Positions 11,185-20,821 of a DNA stretch of 64,000 nucleotides are shown here, piece by piece. The stretch spans positions 3,534,001-3,598,000 of the forward strand of contig JACGCM010002659.1 in assembly GCA_014058105.1 (NCBI GenBank), in the 5' to 3' direction. This stretch comes from Kingdonia uniflora (Eukaryota; Streptophyta; Magnoliopsida; Ranunculales; Circaeasteraceae). A model generated the notes under the pieces. It searched no databases and was not told the origin of the DNA. It saw only the letters and a list, made by a program, of their open reading frames with translations. The number at the start of each line of letters is the position of its first letter. Position 1 is the first letter of the stretch. The translations under genes and the position numbers were made by a program.

Positions 11185-11336
11185 ATAAGATCAATATTCG
11201 CAACGTCCAGCTCGGTCTGGATTTCTGAAAAGCTTAGTCCATCTGATTTATTGAATAGATAAGGTCAATGTCCGCACAACGTCCAGCTCGGTCTGTATTT
11301 TTGAAAAGCTGAGTCCATCTAATTTATTGAATAGAT
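11185..11336. repeat. 76-bp tandem duplication
   Basis: AACGTCCAGCTCGGTCTG occurs at 11202 and 11278, and the surrounding sequence through TTATTGAATAGAT repeats with a period of 76. No coding sense was found. Confidence 0.85.
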
Positions 11337-11951
11337 GATGTACCTAAGCATGTTATAATACCATGTAATTCTATCAGCAATATTGGAGTAAACGCAATTC
11401 AAAATCAACCAAGCTCAACACCTTATAGAGATGGGGTTATAGACGCAATGGGTAACCTGATAAGTTGTCACAATCAACTCTATAGTTTTGCGTCAAAGTT
11501 TGAATCTTACGTACCCTTCGGGTGATAGAACTTCTCGAAACTATCCAAACACTTCTTCTGTAAAAGACAGCCCAACACTGTTGACATTACGATTCGCGAT
11601 TTAACAAAAATGTGGTCATCACCTAATATGAATTATATGTAGAGAGACACAATGCTAAAATTGAGTGACACCTTTCTTTTCCATTGATCTATCATACTCA
11701 TTTTTCGATGCCACCCATGCCTACAAAAATCATTTGCGCCGCCCTAGCATGAAATACCATCAAAGCCCACAACTCTAACTACCTGCATACACATATATTC
11801 AAGAAGGAATAAGTTGAAGTTCCACTATATTTTGGATTGTTATTTTGTTACAAAAACCATATGTTAGTTGTGTCACGGACGACTCAATTATCGGTAAAGC
11901 GCAAATTGCAGAGATCATCTACAAGAAGTAATCGACACAAAGAATCCCCTT

Positions 11952-12238
11952 GAGAAGGTATGGATAAGTTTTATTTTCCTATATTGAAAACGTAAAAAAC
12001 AATTTTCAAATTAAAATTAAGAATTTATGATCTCCGGTTTCTCTTTGAAGAAATCGGAGATCATGAATTCCTAATTTTAATTTTTAATAAATAGCCTAAT
12101 TTTAAAAATTATCAAAACAGTTATAATCTTGAGAAATGTTTAAAATAAGGGGAAAAATTAAACCCTGAAAAGTTTTAACTTTAAAAATCTTTTTTTATGT
12201 TTTCAATTTGGGAAAATAAAACTTATCCATACCTTCTC
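11952..12238. mobile_element. Fold-back (MITE-like) element with nested hairpins
   Basis: The outer ends are inverted repeats beginning GAGAAGGTATGGATAAGTTT on the left and matched in reverse on the right (ending ACTTATCCATACCTTCTC). Inside, 12010-12090 forms a second hairpin around GATCTCCG and CGGAGATC. The size and structure fit a non-autonomous DNA transposon. No convincing target-site duplication was found. Confidence 0.6.
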
Positions 12239-13417
12239 TTGTAATCATTAACTCTATTGTTAAATAAGATAAATCTAGGTTGTTGAAAGAGAAAAACTAT
12301 AAGCTTCTCCTAAGCTTTTGGTATTTGATTTGAGGAATTCCAAAAAGTATTTTTAAACCCTCAAATCGAAAAACAAATCTTAATCTTTAATTTATACTTG
12401 CTCGGGGATTCAAGTCTGGCAAAACTCAGAGGCGCAAACTATTCTGAGGTGATTCACGGAGATAGTAAATCGGAGAGAACTCGCAGACTTTGGCTAAGGC
12501 TTGGCGAGGCAAACGGATACTTAGTGAGGTAACAAAGGTGTTAATTTAACTTTTGTGTAACAGTTCATTAATTTACTAGTAGATTTTTAAGGACCGAAGG
12601 TTTTCACCCATTCGTGGGTTTCCTTCGAGGTATAAATTGTGCGTCATTTACTTTCAAGTTAATTATGTGTGACTGTTACAATAGGGTATTTCCGTATCAT
12701 AGTACGCATTTGTTATATATTCAATTAGCCCCTAGGTCTATTACAGTTAATACTTTGCAAATATCGGTGAACATATAATGGTCGATCATTAAAGTAGGTA
12801 ACTGTAGTTTATTTAGAAGTTTTATTTGATAAAATTAAATAAGCGTTGGCTTCAATTGTGTTTGCCATAATAAGAAATACAAGTACTGCTTCTGAATTAA
12901 TCTTTTTCCCTATAATTTTGCATGTGTATGTTTAAAAGAATAAAAATATTAGCCAATTGAAAGATCTTATGCTCAATCCAGAGATCATTTCAATTCATCA
13001 ATAATCCAGAGATTCAACAACTAAAAGAAAAACTTATTTTTAGATAAAGATAAAGAAAAATAGATGATGAGCAATTAATTTTTCTGGATTACTTGTAATT
13101 TAAAAACAAATTTCTTGAAAACCATAACACAACATACATGTTCAACTTCCGTACATGCAATTGAAATCGATATTCCTAAACAATGCCCAAAAGAAAACAA
13201 CTCAACATTTAAACTGAATTTGCCTCTCAATTTACTTTACCTCGAAGCAATCATCTAAATACTTTCTTTAAAAAAATAAGAAACAATTAAAATATGATCA
13301 CTTAAGAATTTTGTAACAAAACCAAAAAATATATAGATCTGTAGAGAATATGATAGAATAATGAACGTTTTATAGGGAGAGGAAGTAATTAACGAATATT
13401 TCATTAAAAATTCATTT
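12239..13417. other. AT-rich intergenic sequence; possible decayed Copia-type LTR at about 12400-12680
   Basis: No gene is seen. The stretch near 12590-12660 (a TTTTCACCC...GGGTTTCCTTCGAGG block followed by TGTGCGTCATTTAC) resembles the R/U5 part of plant Copia LTRs. No primer site or partner LTR is visible, so this is tentative. Confidence 0.3.
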
Positions 13418-13445
13418 GGGGGGGGGGGGGGGGGGGGGGGGGGGG
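13418..13445 (+). repeat. Run of 28 G
   Basis: An uninterrupted homopolymer in AT-rich surroundings. It can form G-quadruplex structures, and its exact length is likely to be unreliable in any assembly. Confidence 0.95.
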
Positions 13446-13749
13446 ATTAGATCGCTTGTCACCGCCTTAATAAAATAAATTTCGGATCTCAAAAATCTAT
13501 ATGGAATGAACATCAATGTAGAATTTACCTTTTAAAGCAGAAACTACTTGTAAAACTCTGAATAAATCTTTTAGATTTGACTACCCAAAAATTGCTCCAA
13601 TTAGTAGAAATCTGAAATAGAATCGAGAAATTTAATTAAAGTTTTTATTATTATTTCCATTATATTTACTATTGCCTATTTGAATGAAGTTCCAAAAACA
13701 AATGAGTAAAGAAATGGTACATGTACTAAATGATAAATTACTTATCCTA

Positions 13750-13941
13750 ATGTTGATCGTCATCGTAACCCAGTAAAAAACTGGGTACACAGATTTGGAA
13801 CGATGACGGTGGTTATTGAATTGAGAGGGATTGAGATCTAAGAGTTGCTCAAGCGAGAGCGGCTATAGGAGGGATAAAGAAGAAGGTTTATGCTTCTTAG
13901 TAAGAGGCGCTTTTATATAGGCATTTGGTCTATTAGGGTTA
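13750..13941 (-). promoter_or_regulatory. Promoter-like block on the minus strand (telobox, TATA, leader)
   Basis: Read on the minus strand there is AACCCTAA (telobox, 13933-13940), then CTATATAAAA (13911-13920) about 13 bases later, then a pyrimidine-rich leader. A telobox next to a TATA box is typical of plant translation-machinery and snoRNA gene promoters. The downstream ATG near 13762 opens only a short frame, so the gene itself is not identified. The block abuts the Mutator-like element. Confidence 0.35.
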
Positions 13942-13984
13942 GAGAAATTTTAAATACACCCCAAAATCTTATAAGCTCACCTCA
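13942..13984 (+). repeat. Left terminal inverted repeat of the Mutator-like element
   Basis: It begins GAGAAATTTT and ends AGCTCACCTCA. It matches the reverse complement of 20763-20820 with a small insertion in the right copy. Confidence 0.7.
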
Positions 13985-14295
13985 ATTTAATATTAAAATG
14001 CTAACAAAAATCCTCAATTTTAAATACACCCTCAAAATAAGAATATCACATATTTTCTTTTGAAAGTTAGCCATGTCCTACAACTTAACTAAACATGAGA
14101 TACTTTATTGTATTTCAAACAAATGGGGAAACGATAAGAAATCAAGTTGTACTTTTGATATCTTGGCATTAAACACATAACATGATATTATACATGGAAG
14201 TTATCAATAAGCTATTAACAATTAAAGATTGTTAAACATATTTTAAATGTCATCGAAATGATGAAAGTCATATGATCATTGTGATATGGAAAGAG

Positions 14296-14865
14296 TAATC
14301 TAAGAGGATCTAGACATTCAACCTCCTAAAAAGATGTCATGTCGTTCGAACGAGCATTGGAGCCGTTCGAACGAGTTTGAAGGAAAGTCAGTCAATTCTG
14401 TCTATTTTATTTTCTAGGCTTAATTTGGCAAGTCGTTCAAATGACTGAGTTCCCAGAAGACCAATTCTATCTACCTCGATTTCTAGGCTTAAATTGGCAA
14501 GTCGTTCAAAAGACTGAGTTCCCAGAAGAGCAATTATGACTACCTCAATTTCTAGGCTTAATTAAACCAGTCGTTCGAATGGCCAATGGGTTCGATCGAA
14601 CGACTATCGTGATTCCTTCATAATTTAGTACATTTTAAGGGGATAATTGTCATATTTTACAACTAGAAACTTGTAACCTTCATAAAATGGGCTGGACAAG
14701 AGAAAAAGATCTAAGTTTTGTAATCTAGACTACGGAATTGAAAAAGGAATTAAATTGGAATCAATCCATTGAGCAATTGAAGCTCTTATTGAGAAATTCT
14801 CCCACCAAATTGTTGTTCTTTATTAATTCTTCGATTGTGAAGTTCTCTAATTTGATTGTGGATTA
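14296..14865 (+). repeat. 5' LTR of G2
   Basis: It aligns along its length with 19973-20521. The first bases TAATCTAAGAGGATCT correspond to TGATCCAGGAGGATCT of the 3' copy, so the terminal TG has mutated to TA. The internal region repeats a block containing GTCGTTC(A/G)AA and TTTCTAGGCTTAA several times. Confidence 0.88.
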
Positions 14866-14867
14866 AG

Positions 14868-14877
14868 TGGTATCAGA
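14868..14877 (+). promoter_or_regulatory. Primer-binding site of G2
   Basis: TGGTATCAGA, two bases after the LTR end GGATTA, matches the initiator Met-tRNA type site seen complete in G1; the last bases (GC) are mutated. Confidence 0.85.
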
Positions 14878-14911
14878 TTTTCAAGTTACAATTCTCAGGG
14901 GGTTATGGTTT

Positions 14912-15960
14912 ATGGTCTCTACACGTGACCAACTCAAGCGAACGAAGGAGATTTTTGTGAGTTCGTCGAAGATTCACCAAAAACCTAGCTCGAAGAAGAA
15001 GGCAAATTCAAATATGGGCAATTCTGAAGATTAACTCACGAAGCTCGAAACAAATTTTTTTGACCTAACTACTATTCTAGGGGAGTTGGTAGAGTAATTA
15101 TGTCTCGCGAAGCATCTGCTTCGACGAAATGACAAGAGCGCACGAAAAAGAAAGAAGTTGCGGAAGAGGGAAATAACGAGGGTAACGAGGATGAAGATAG
15201 AGATTCTAGTGATGTTGAATTCTTTGATGAGGGACCGATTATTGCTAAGTCTATGAATCCTATGCATAATCTTCGTATAAATTTTAAAATTGAAATTCCA
15301 GTATTTAACGGATCAATCGATACTGAGAAATTGGATAACTGGTTAGATAAGTTATAGGCCTATTTTTTAGTTTATGAATATTTAAATGCTCAGAAAATAT
15401 GTTTTTCAACATTGAAATTCATAAGTCATGCACTCACGTGGTAGCTAGAAATCCTATAAGAAATGTCACGAAGCAGAAAGCTTATTAGAAAGAGTTCAAG
15501 GTGTTCGTGAGAAAACAATTTTATCCTATTGGGTATGAGCAAGAGATATGGTTCAAATGGCATCATTTACGCTAAAAGTATGGGAAATACATACAAGATT
15601 TTACTGCGAAGTTTCATAACCAAGCTTTGGTTTTAGACATTGTTTGTGGTCGAGTATAAAATGTTTATGAAGTATGCGAGGTGTTTGTCAAAGTCCATTA
15701 GAAGGGAGTTGAAGCTCTTTACTGTGGAGAATATCGAAGACGCTACCGTAAAACTAATTGCTATTGAAAGTAAGTACTTGAAGAGTTACAAGAAAGACGA
15801 CAAGAGCAAGTCTGGGGTACAAGTCTAATTGGAAGAATGAGCACAAGGAGGAGTCCAAGGTAGAGGGATTTTCATCCAAGGGGAATTATTATAGTCATTG
15901 GAAGGCAAATGGAAATATTTTAGATAAATGTTGGAAACTTTACCTAAAGCTTAAGCCGAA
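14912..15960 (+). pseudogene. gag remnant of G2
   Basis: ATG at 14912 begins MVSTRDQLKR, as in G1. The capsid region continues around 15290-15830 with YPIGYEQEIW, FHNQALVLDI and FMKYARCLSKSIRRELKL. An HWKANG...KCWKLYP segment at 15900 may be the ruin of a zinc knuckle. There are many stops and at least three frame changes. Confidence 0.7.
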
Positions 15961-16550
15961 GGAGGAGAGGAACAAGAGGGAGAAACGTGTACTAGCCACA
16001 ATGATTATTGATCTTCCGAATTTAGATAAACCAAATCTTAAGCTTACTCTTATGTTTTAAACAAACTATGGCTATCGAGGAAGTGAGTTGGGAAGAACTT
16101 TTCATGTCAATATTCAGGTAAAGTAGAGCTTAGTAGAGGCTATCATTAATCTGGGTAGTCAAAAGAATTTGATTTCTGAGGCGGTGGTGAAGAAAATGGG
16201 TTTGGCTACTTCGGCTCAATCTAAGCCGTATGATTTAGGTTGGATTCAGAATGATGCGGAGTTGAAGATCATGAAGCAGTGTATGTTAATGTTTACGATT
16301 ACTGAAAAGTTTATTGATGAGGTGACGTGTGAGGTAGTTCTTTTAGATGTGTGTTAAGTCATCTTGGGTAGCTCTTATCTTTGGGACCGAGCTGCGATTC
16401 ATTATCGTAGAGGTTGTAAGTATCATCTTGTGAAGGAAGGAAAAGAGTTTCATATCAATGCTTGTAAGGAGTGCGTCACCACCAATTATTTAGTAACGAC
16501 GACTCAGGTAAAGAGGTTAATTAATGTGAGCGGCAAGTTTTAATTATTGT
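15960..16550 (+). pseudogene. Aspartic protease remnant of G2
   Basis: The segment EAIINLGSQKNLISE near 16140 is the protease active-site region. The usual catalytic aspartate is replaced (IIN-LGS), so the enzyme would be inactive. Downstream ITEKFIDEVTCEVV and YHLVKEGKEFHIN match the same region in G1. Confidence 0.7.
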
Positions 16551-16699
16551 TGGTGCTACCAGTTTAAGAAGGTCCGTCGATTATAATGTTATCTACTTTA
16601 GCAATGTCTCCTAAGCAACAAACCAAAATGGGGTAGTTGTAAAAGGAGTATAATGACTTGTTTTTGGGAATATATGGGATACCGCGTCAGAGGGATGTA

Positions 16700-17480
16700 A
16701 AACATGATATTACCTTGGTGAATGGTGATCCACTACCCAATATTGGGCTATATTGAACTTCTGTGACTGAGTCTGAGGAAATCAAGAAACAGGTACAAGA
16801 ACTCCTAGAGCAAGGAGTTATCAATCTGAGTTACTCACCTTGTGGTTCACTAGTATTATTGGTGCCAAAAAGAATGGGTTTTGGGGAATATGTGTGGATT
16901 ATCGGGTGCTGAACAAGATTACTGTAAAGAATCGTTATCCGCTTCCACAAATTGACGAGCTTTTAAATGAGTTACAAAAGGTTTGATTTTTTACCAAGCT
17001 GGATCTTAAGTCGGGTTACCATCAACTTAGAATCTGAAAAAAAGATACATGAAAAACGGCTTTCAAAACCAAACAAGAACTTTTCGAGTAGTTGGTAATG
17101 TCTTTTGGGTTATGCAACGCTTCATCGATATTTATGCGGTTGATGAATGATATACTTCGTGCTTTAACTGATGATTTTGTGAGATAATATCTTGATATAT
17201 AGTCAAACATGGGAGGAGTACCTCGTGCATATCCGCAAAGTATTGGATGCCTTGAGATCACAACAACTTTTTCTAAATGGGAAGAAGTATGAGTTTAGGA
17301 AGAAGGAACTCGTGTACTTGGGGTTCATTGCTGGTAGAGGTGAACTTAAGGTAGATCCAAAGAAGGTCTCAGTTATTACTAATTGGCCTAGACCACGTAG
17401 AGTGATAAAACTATGAAGTTTTATAGGTTCTTGTCAGTATTTACAAAAGTTTTTTAACATTTTTCATAGATAGCAACACC
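16700..17480 (+). pseudogene. Reverse transcriptase remnant of G2
   Basis: Recognisable pieces in shifting frames: [61 protein letters not shown] and MSFGLCNASS. KYEFRKKELVYLGF and LKVDPKKVSVITNWPRPR follow at the thumb/connection. The YxDD motif is lost to mutation around 17190. Confidence 0.8.
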
Positions 17481-17960
17481 TTTGCATTCCTTGACAAAGG
17501 CTAGTGTAAAGTTTATGTGAGAAGGCCTTTCAGTTACTGAAATGGAAGATTACAAATATACTAGTGTTGGCGTTGCCAAATTTGTAGCGTCCTTTTGAGG
17601 TCAAAATAGATGCATCAGACTATGCATTAGGGGTAATTTTGTTACACGATGGAAGACCGATTGCTTACCATTCTTAGATGTTTACAGGAGTAGTGCGCAA
17701 CTATCCTACCTATGATAATGAATTTTATACATTATATCAATCAGTAAAGCATTAACGAAATTACTTATTGGGGAAGGAGGTTGTGGTACATTATGATCAC
17801 AAACTGTTACAGTTCTTATCTACACAGTCCAAGCTACAACAAGCATGCCACATGAAATGGATGTCATATCTATAGCAATTCACCTTGATTATCAAGTATA
17901 AGAAGAAAATAGATAACAAAATGACTGTCATGTTATCTCGACCCCTATTACAAACTATTT
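17480..17960 (+). pseudogene. RNase H remnant of G2
   Basis: RPFEVKIDASDYALGVIL, GRPIAYHS, NYPTYDNEFYTL and YLLGKEVVVHYDHKLLQFL are the standard Ty3/gypsy RNase H blocks; stops interrupt them. Confidence 0.75.
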
Positions 17961-17989
17961 ATGCTTTGTTGGTAGCTATGCAGATATAA

Positions 17990-19200
17990 CCTATTATTCC
18001 ATTAGAATATGTTGTAGGGTATGACGATGACAAGGAGCTCAGTGTGATTCACCAGAAGTTGTTACAAGGCAAGACATGTGGGTATGAATTGAAGGATGGT
18101 TTAATTTATAGAAGTAGTCTACTATGTATTCCTGAGGGTGGAGACCATTTGTATTGTATTAGAAAGGCACATTGTTCCTGGGTGGCAGATCATTTTGGGG
18201 TAGAGAAAACTCTTTTAAATTTGTGGTGATATGTCTATTGGCTGAAGATGCAGGTGGATGTTGCTCGTGTGATTCATGGTTTCGTGCTATGCAACACATC
18301 GAAGCCTTCTAATCATAAATTAAGATTGTACTTACCATTACCAGTTCCAAGCCAACCTTGGGAGAGTATTTTAATGGGTTTTACGAGTGGTTTTCCCAGG
18401 ACCAAATGTAAGAATGATTATCTGTTTGTGATAGTAGATCAATTTAGCAAGATGATAGTTCTTATTCCATGCTAGAAGACGATTGCTGGGAAAGAGCAGC
18501 GTGATTATTTTTCTGAGACGTTTAGAGGTATTTTGGGTTCCATTCTTCTATTAATTCTTATAGAGATAGCCGCTTTTTGGGGCATTTTTAGAGATCGTTA
18601 TGGGGGATGATGGACATTAAGTTGAAGAGAAGTACCGTATTTCATCTACAGACTGGCGGGCAAACAGAGGTTGTTAATCGCACTTTGGTTCACTTATTAT
18701 AAGGATTCCATTCTAAGCATCCTAAGACTTGGGATAAGAGTTTACCGTATCTTCAGTTTCTTTTAACCGGGCAATTCATGATTTTACTTTGAAGTCTCCA
18801 TTTGAAGTTTGTCGTGGATACTTACCTCAAAGCCCCTTTGATATGATTTTTAGTCTTGGTGATAAGACGGTGTCTAAGAAGGATGAAGAAGAACAAGTTA
18901 AAGCTCATCGTTTTATTAAGAGGATAAGCAAGGTTCATGAGGCGGTTGAAGTAAAATTAAAGAATACTTAAGCGATATATAAGGCTCGACACGATAAACA
19001 TCGGGTTGTGTGCACTTTTCAAGAGGGCGACCTAGTTTGGTTGTATTTGGGTAAGGAACAACTAAAGGGAGAAGGTAAGAAGCTCAAGCCGATCTGTTAT
19101 GGCCCATTTACGATACTCAAGAAGATTGGATTTGTCACCATTTATGAAGATGCATTCGGTGATTAATGTCGAATATTTGAAACTATTTGAGCTGTCTCTT
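17990..19200 (+). pseudogene. Integrase remnant of G2
   Basis: It starts with the zinc-binding region (HCSWVADHFGVEKTL) and goes on to the core (PWESILMGFTSGFP; LFVIVDQFSKM; HLQTGGQTEVVNRTL). The C-terminal GDLVWLYLGKEQLK and YGPFTILKKIG follow. The core glutamate region (GGQTEVVNR) is present, but frameshifts separate it from the aspartates. Confidence 0.8.
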
Positions 19201-19273
19201 CTAGATGAAGACTCTGCAATCGACACTCACCTACCGTCAGTTGATAACTTATAGATAGAAAGAGAAGATACGT

Positions 19274-19776
19274 TAATCCACAATACGAATAGAGAGACCT
19301 TAAAATGAAGAATTAGTACGAAGAACACACAATTGGTTCAGAAAATCCCTTTAAGAGCTTCAATTGCTTAATCGAAGTTAATTACAATAGAATTACTCTC
19401 AAGCCCTAAGTCTCTCTCTCAGAACTTTGATTGATCTAACATGATCTAACAATGCCTAGCCTTGCCCCTTTTATAAGGGTTTCCTTTAAACGCCAAAAGA
19501 AAAAGGCTGAATCGCGCCTCTGTTCGAACATAACAAGTTTCTGTTTGAATAAAAAAAAGTGCATTCGAATAAACTTTAAGTATATTCGAATAAAACCACT
19601 CAGCAAGAAGTGTATTCAAACAGACATGAGTCTATTCGAATAAAACTTCCCAGACTGAAATGTATTCGAATACAAAAAGACTCTATTCGAATAGGAAATG
19701 GTGTATTTTAACAGACAAAAGTATATTCGAATAGACTTTTAAAAAAAAAAAAAAAAACTCAGATCCTCCTGGATAA
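19274..19776 (-). repeat. Solo LTR of the G1/G2 family, inverted, inserted in the 3' part of G2
   Basis: Its minus strand starts TTATCCAGGAGGATCT and ends GGATTA, like the LTRs of G1 and G2. It is flanked by TACGT (19269-19273) and TCCGT (19777-19781), a near-perfect 5-bp duplication. There is no internal region or second LTR, so it is a solo LTR. Its middle (19510-19735) holds about eight copies of palindromes such as TATTCGAATA. Confidence 0.75.
19510..19735. repeat. Array of TTCGAA-centred palindromes
   Basis: TATTCGAATA or close variants recur about every 25-30 bases within the solo LTR. The LTRs of G2 have related GTTCGAAC motifs. They could be binding sites or replication-slippage products. 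Confidence 0.7.
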
Positions 19777-19959
19777 TCCGTTACAGGAGGATAGTATTCT
19801 AGAGAGGAAATTTATATTACAAGATGGGGTAGTATCGAGTCATTCTAAGTTACGAAGAAAGGTTAACTACCCAGCAAGTCAAAAATAGTACAATAGGGAA
19901 ATTGACATGGCCGCTTTCCCTCGTCTACAGTTCTAGCTTGAGCAGGGGATCAAGGATCC

Positions 19960-19970
19960 TAAAGGGGAGC
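19960..19970 (+). promoter_or_regulatory. Polypurine tract of G2
   Basis: TAAAGGGGAG directly before the 3' LTR (TGATCC at 19973) is the expected plus-strand primer. Confidence 0.75.
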
Positions 19971-19972
19971 CA

Positions 19973-20521
19973 TGATCCAGGAGGATCTAAAAATTCAGTA
20001 TCTTAAAACATTGCCATGTCGTTCAAATGGCTCCAAGTCAGCCAATTATGTTTGCCTCATTTTCTAGGCCTAATTTGGCAAGTCGTTCGAACGACCTGGG
20101 TTCCCAGAAGACCAATTTTGTCTATCTCAATTTTTAGGCTTAAATTGGCAACTAGTTCACACAACATTTGGAGTCGTTTGAATGGTTGGGTTCCTAGAAG
20201 ACCAATTATGACTGCCTCATTTTCTAGGCTTATTTGAGTCAGTCGTTCGAACGACTATCGTTATTCCTTCATTATTTAGTGTGTTTTAAGGGCATAATTA
20301 TCCTATTTTATAACTATAAACTTGTAATCTTCATAAAAGGGCAAGGCTAGGCAAGAAAAAAGAATCTAAGTTTGGCAATCTAGAGTTAGGGATTGAAAGA
20401 GTAATTCAATTGGAATCAATCCATTAAGCAATTAAAGCTCTTATTGGAAAATTCACCCACCAAATTGTTATTCTTTGTTTAATTTTCTTATTAGGAAGTT
20501 CTTTAATTTGATTATGGATTA
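19973..20521 (+). repeat. 3' LTR of G2
   Basis: It begins TGATCCAGGAGGATCT and ends ATTATGGATTA. It aligns with the 5' LTR with many substitutions and small indels, so the insertion is old. Confidence 0.88.
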
Positions 20522-20762
20522 GAGAGAGAGTGGAAGAGAGGCACTCAGTATCGAATAAAAATACCAAAATTAGTGGGATGTGTATCACAAATTGATTTCA
20601 TTGTTATTGTTTGCTCACTTTGTTTGGTGGTTTTGAATCATAGAAGATAAGATAAAGGAGCTACGTCGCGAAATGATGTATACTTGAAATTTATTCTTTT
20701 TGTACTCTAGTTTTTCTTACTTTAAAGATGAGGTGAGTTTATTTACTAATAAGTACACTTAG

Positions 20763-20820
20763 TGAGGTGAGCTTATATTGGGGTAAGCTAATTAAACTTG
20801 GGGTATATTTAAAATTTCTC
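20763..20820 (-). repeat. Right terminal inverted repeat of the Mutator-like element
   Basis: The reverse complement starts GAGAAATTTTAAATATACCC and ends AGCTCACCTCA. It carries about 15 extra bases relative to the left arm. Confidence 0.7.
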
Positions 20821-20821
20821 T

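Larger units (their letters stand above)
14296..20521 (+). mobile_element. Ty3/gypsy LTR retrotransposon G2, full length
   Basis: Two LTRs of about 550-570 bp flank a methionine-tRNA-type primer site, gag, protease, RT, RNase H, integrase and a polypurine tract. The flanking AAGAG (14291-14295) and GAGAG (20522-20526) may be a 5-bp target duplication, but they are low-complexity. It is the same family as G1. The domain order with integrase last is Ty3/gypsy. The RT (ALNK/YPLP/TKLDLKSGYHQL) resembles chromovirus-type elements, but no chromodomain was recognised. All coding domains are degenerate. Confidence 0.9.
13942..20820. mobile_element. Mutator-like (MULE/MITE) element carrying the nested G2 retrotransposon
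   Basis: The left end GAGAAATTTTAAATACACCC (from 13942) is repeated in reverse at the right end (to 20820), and both arms share TATAAGCTCACCTCA. The element is flanked by TTAGGGTTA (13933-13941) and TTTGGATTA (20821-20829), a 9-bp target duplication with two mismatches, as expected of Mutator-like elements. Without the nested retrotransposon it is only about 650 bp and has no transposase, so it is non-autonomous. This fits MULE preference for the 5' ends of genes. Confidence 0.7.

Noticed and set aside
12400..12680. Copia element
   Set aside because: Only an LTR-like phrase is seen; no primer site, polypurine tract or Copia coding motif, so it is kept as a tentative note only.
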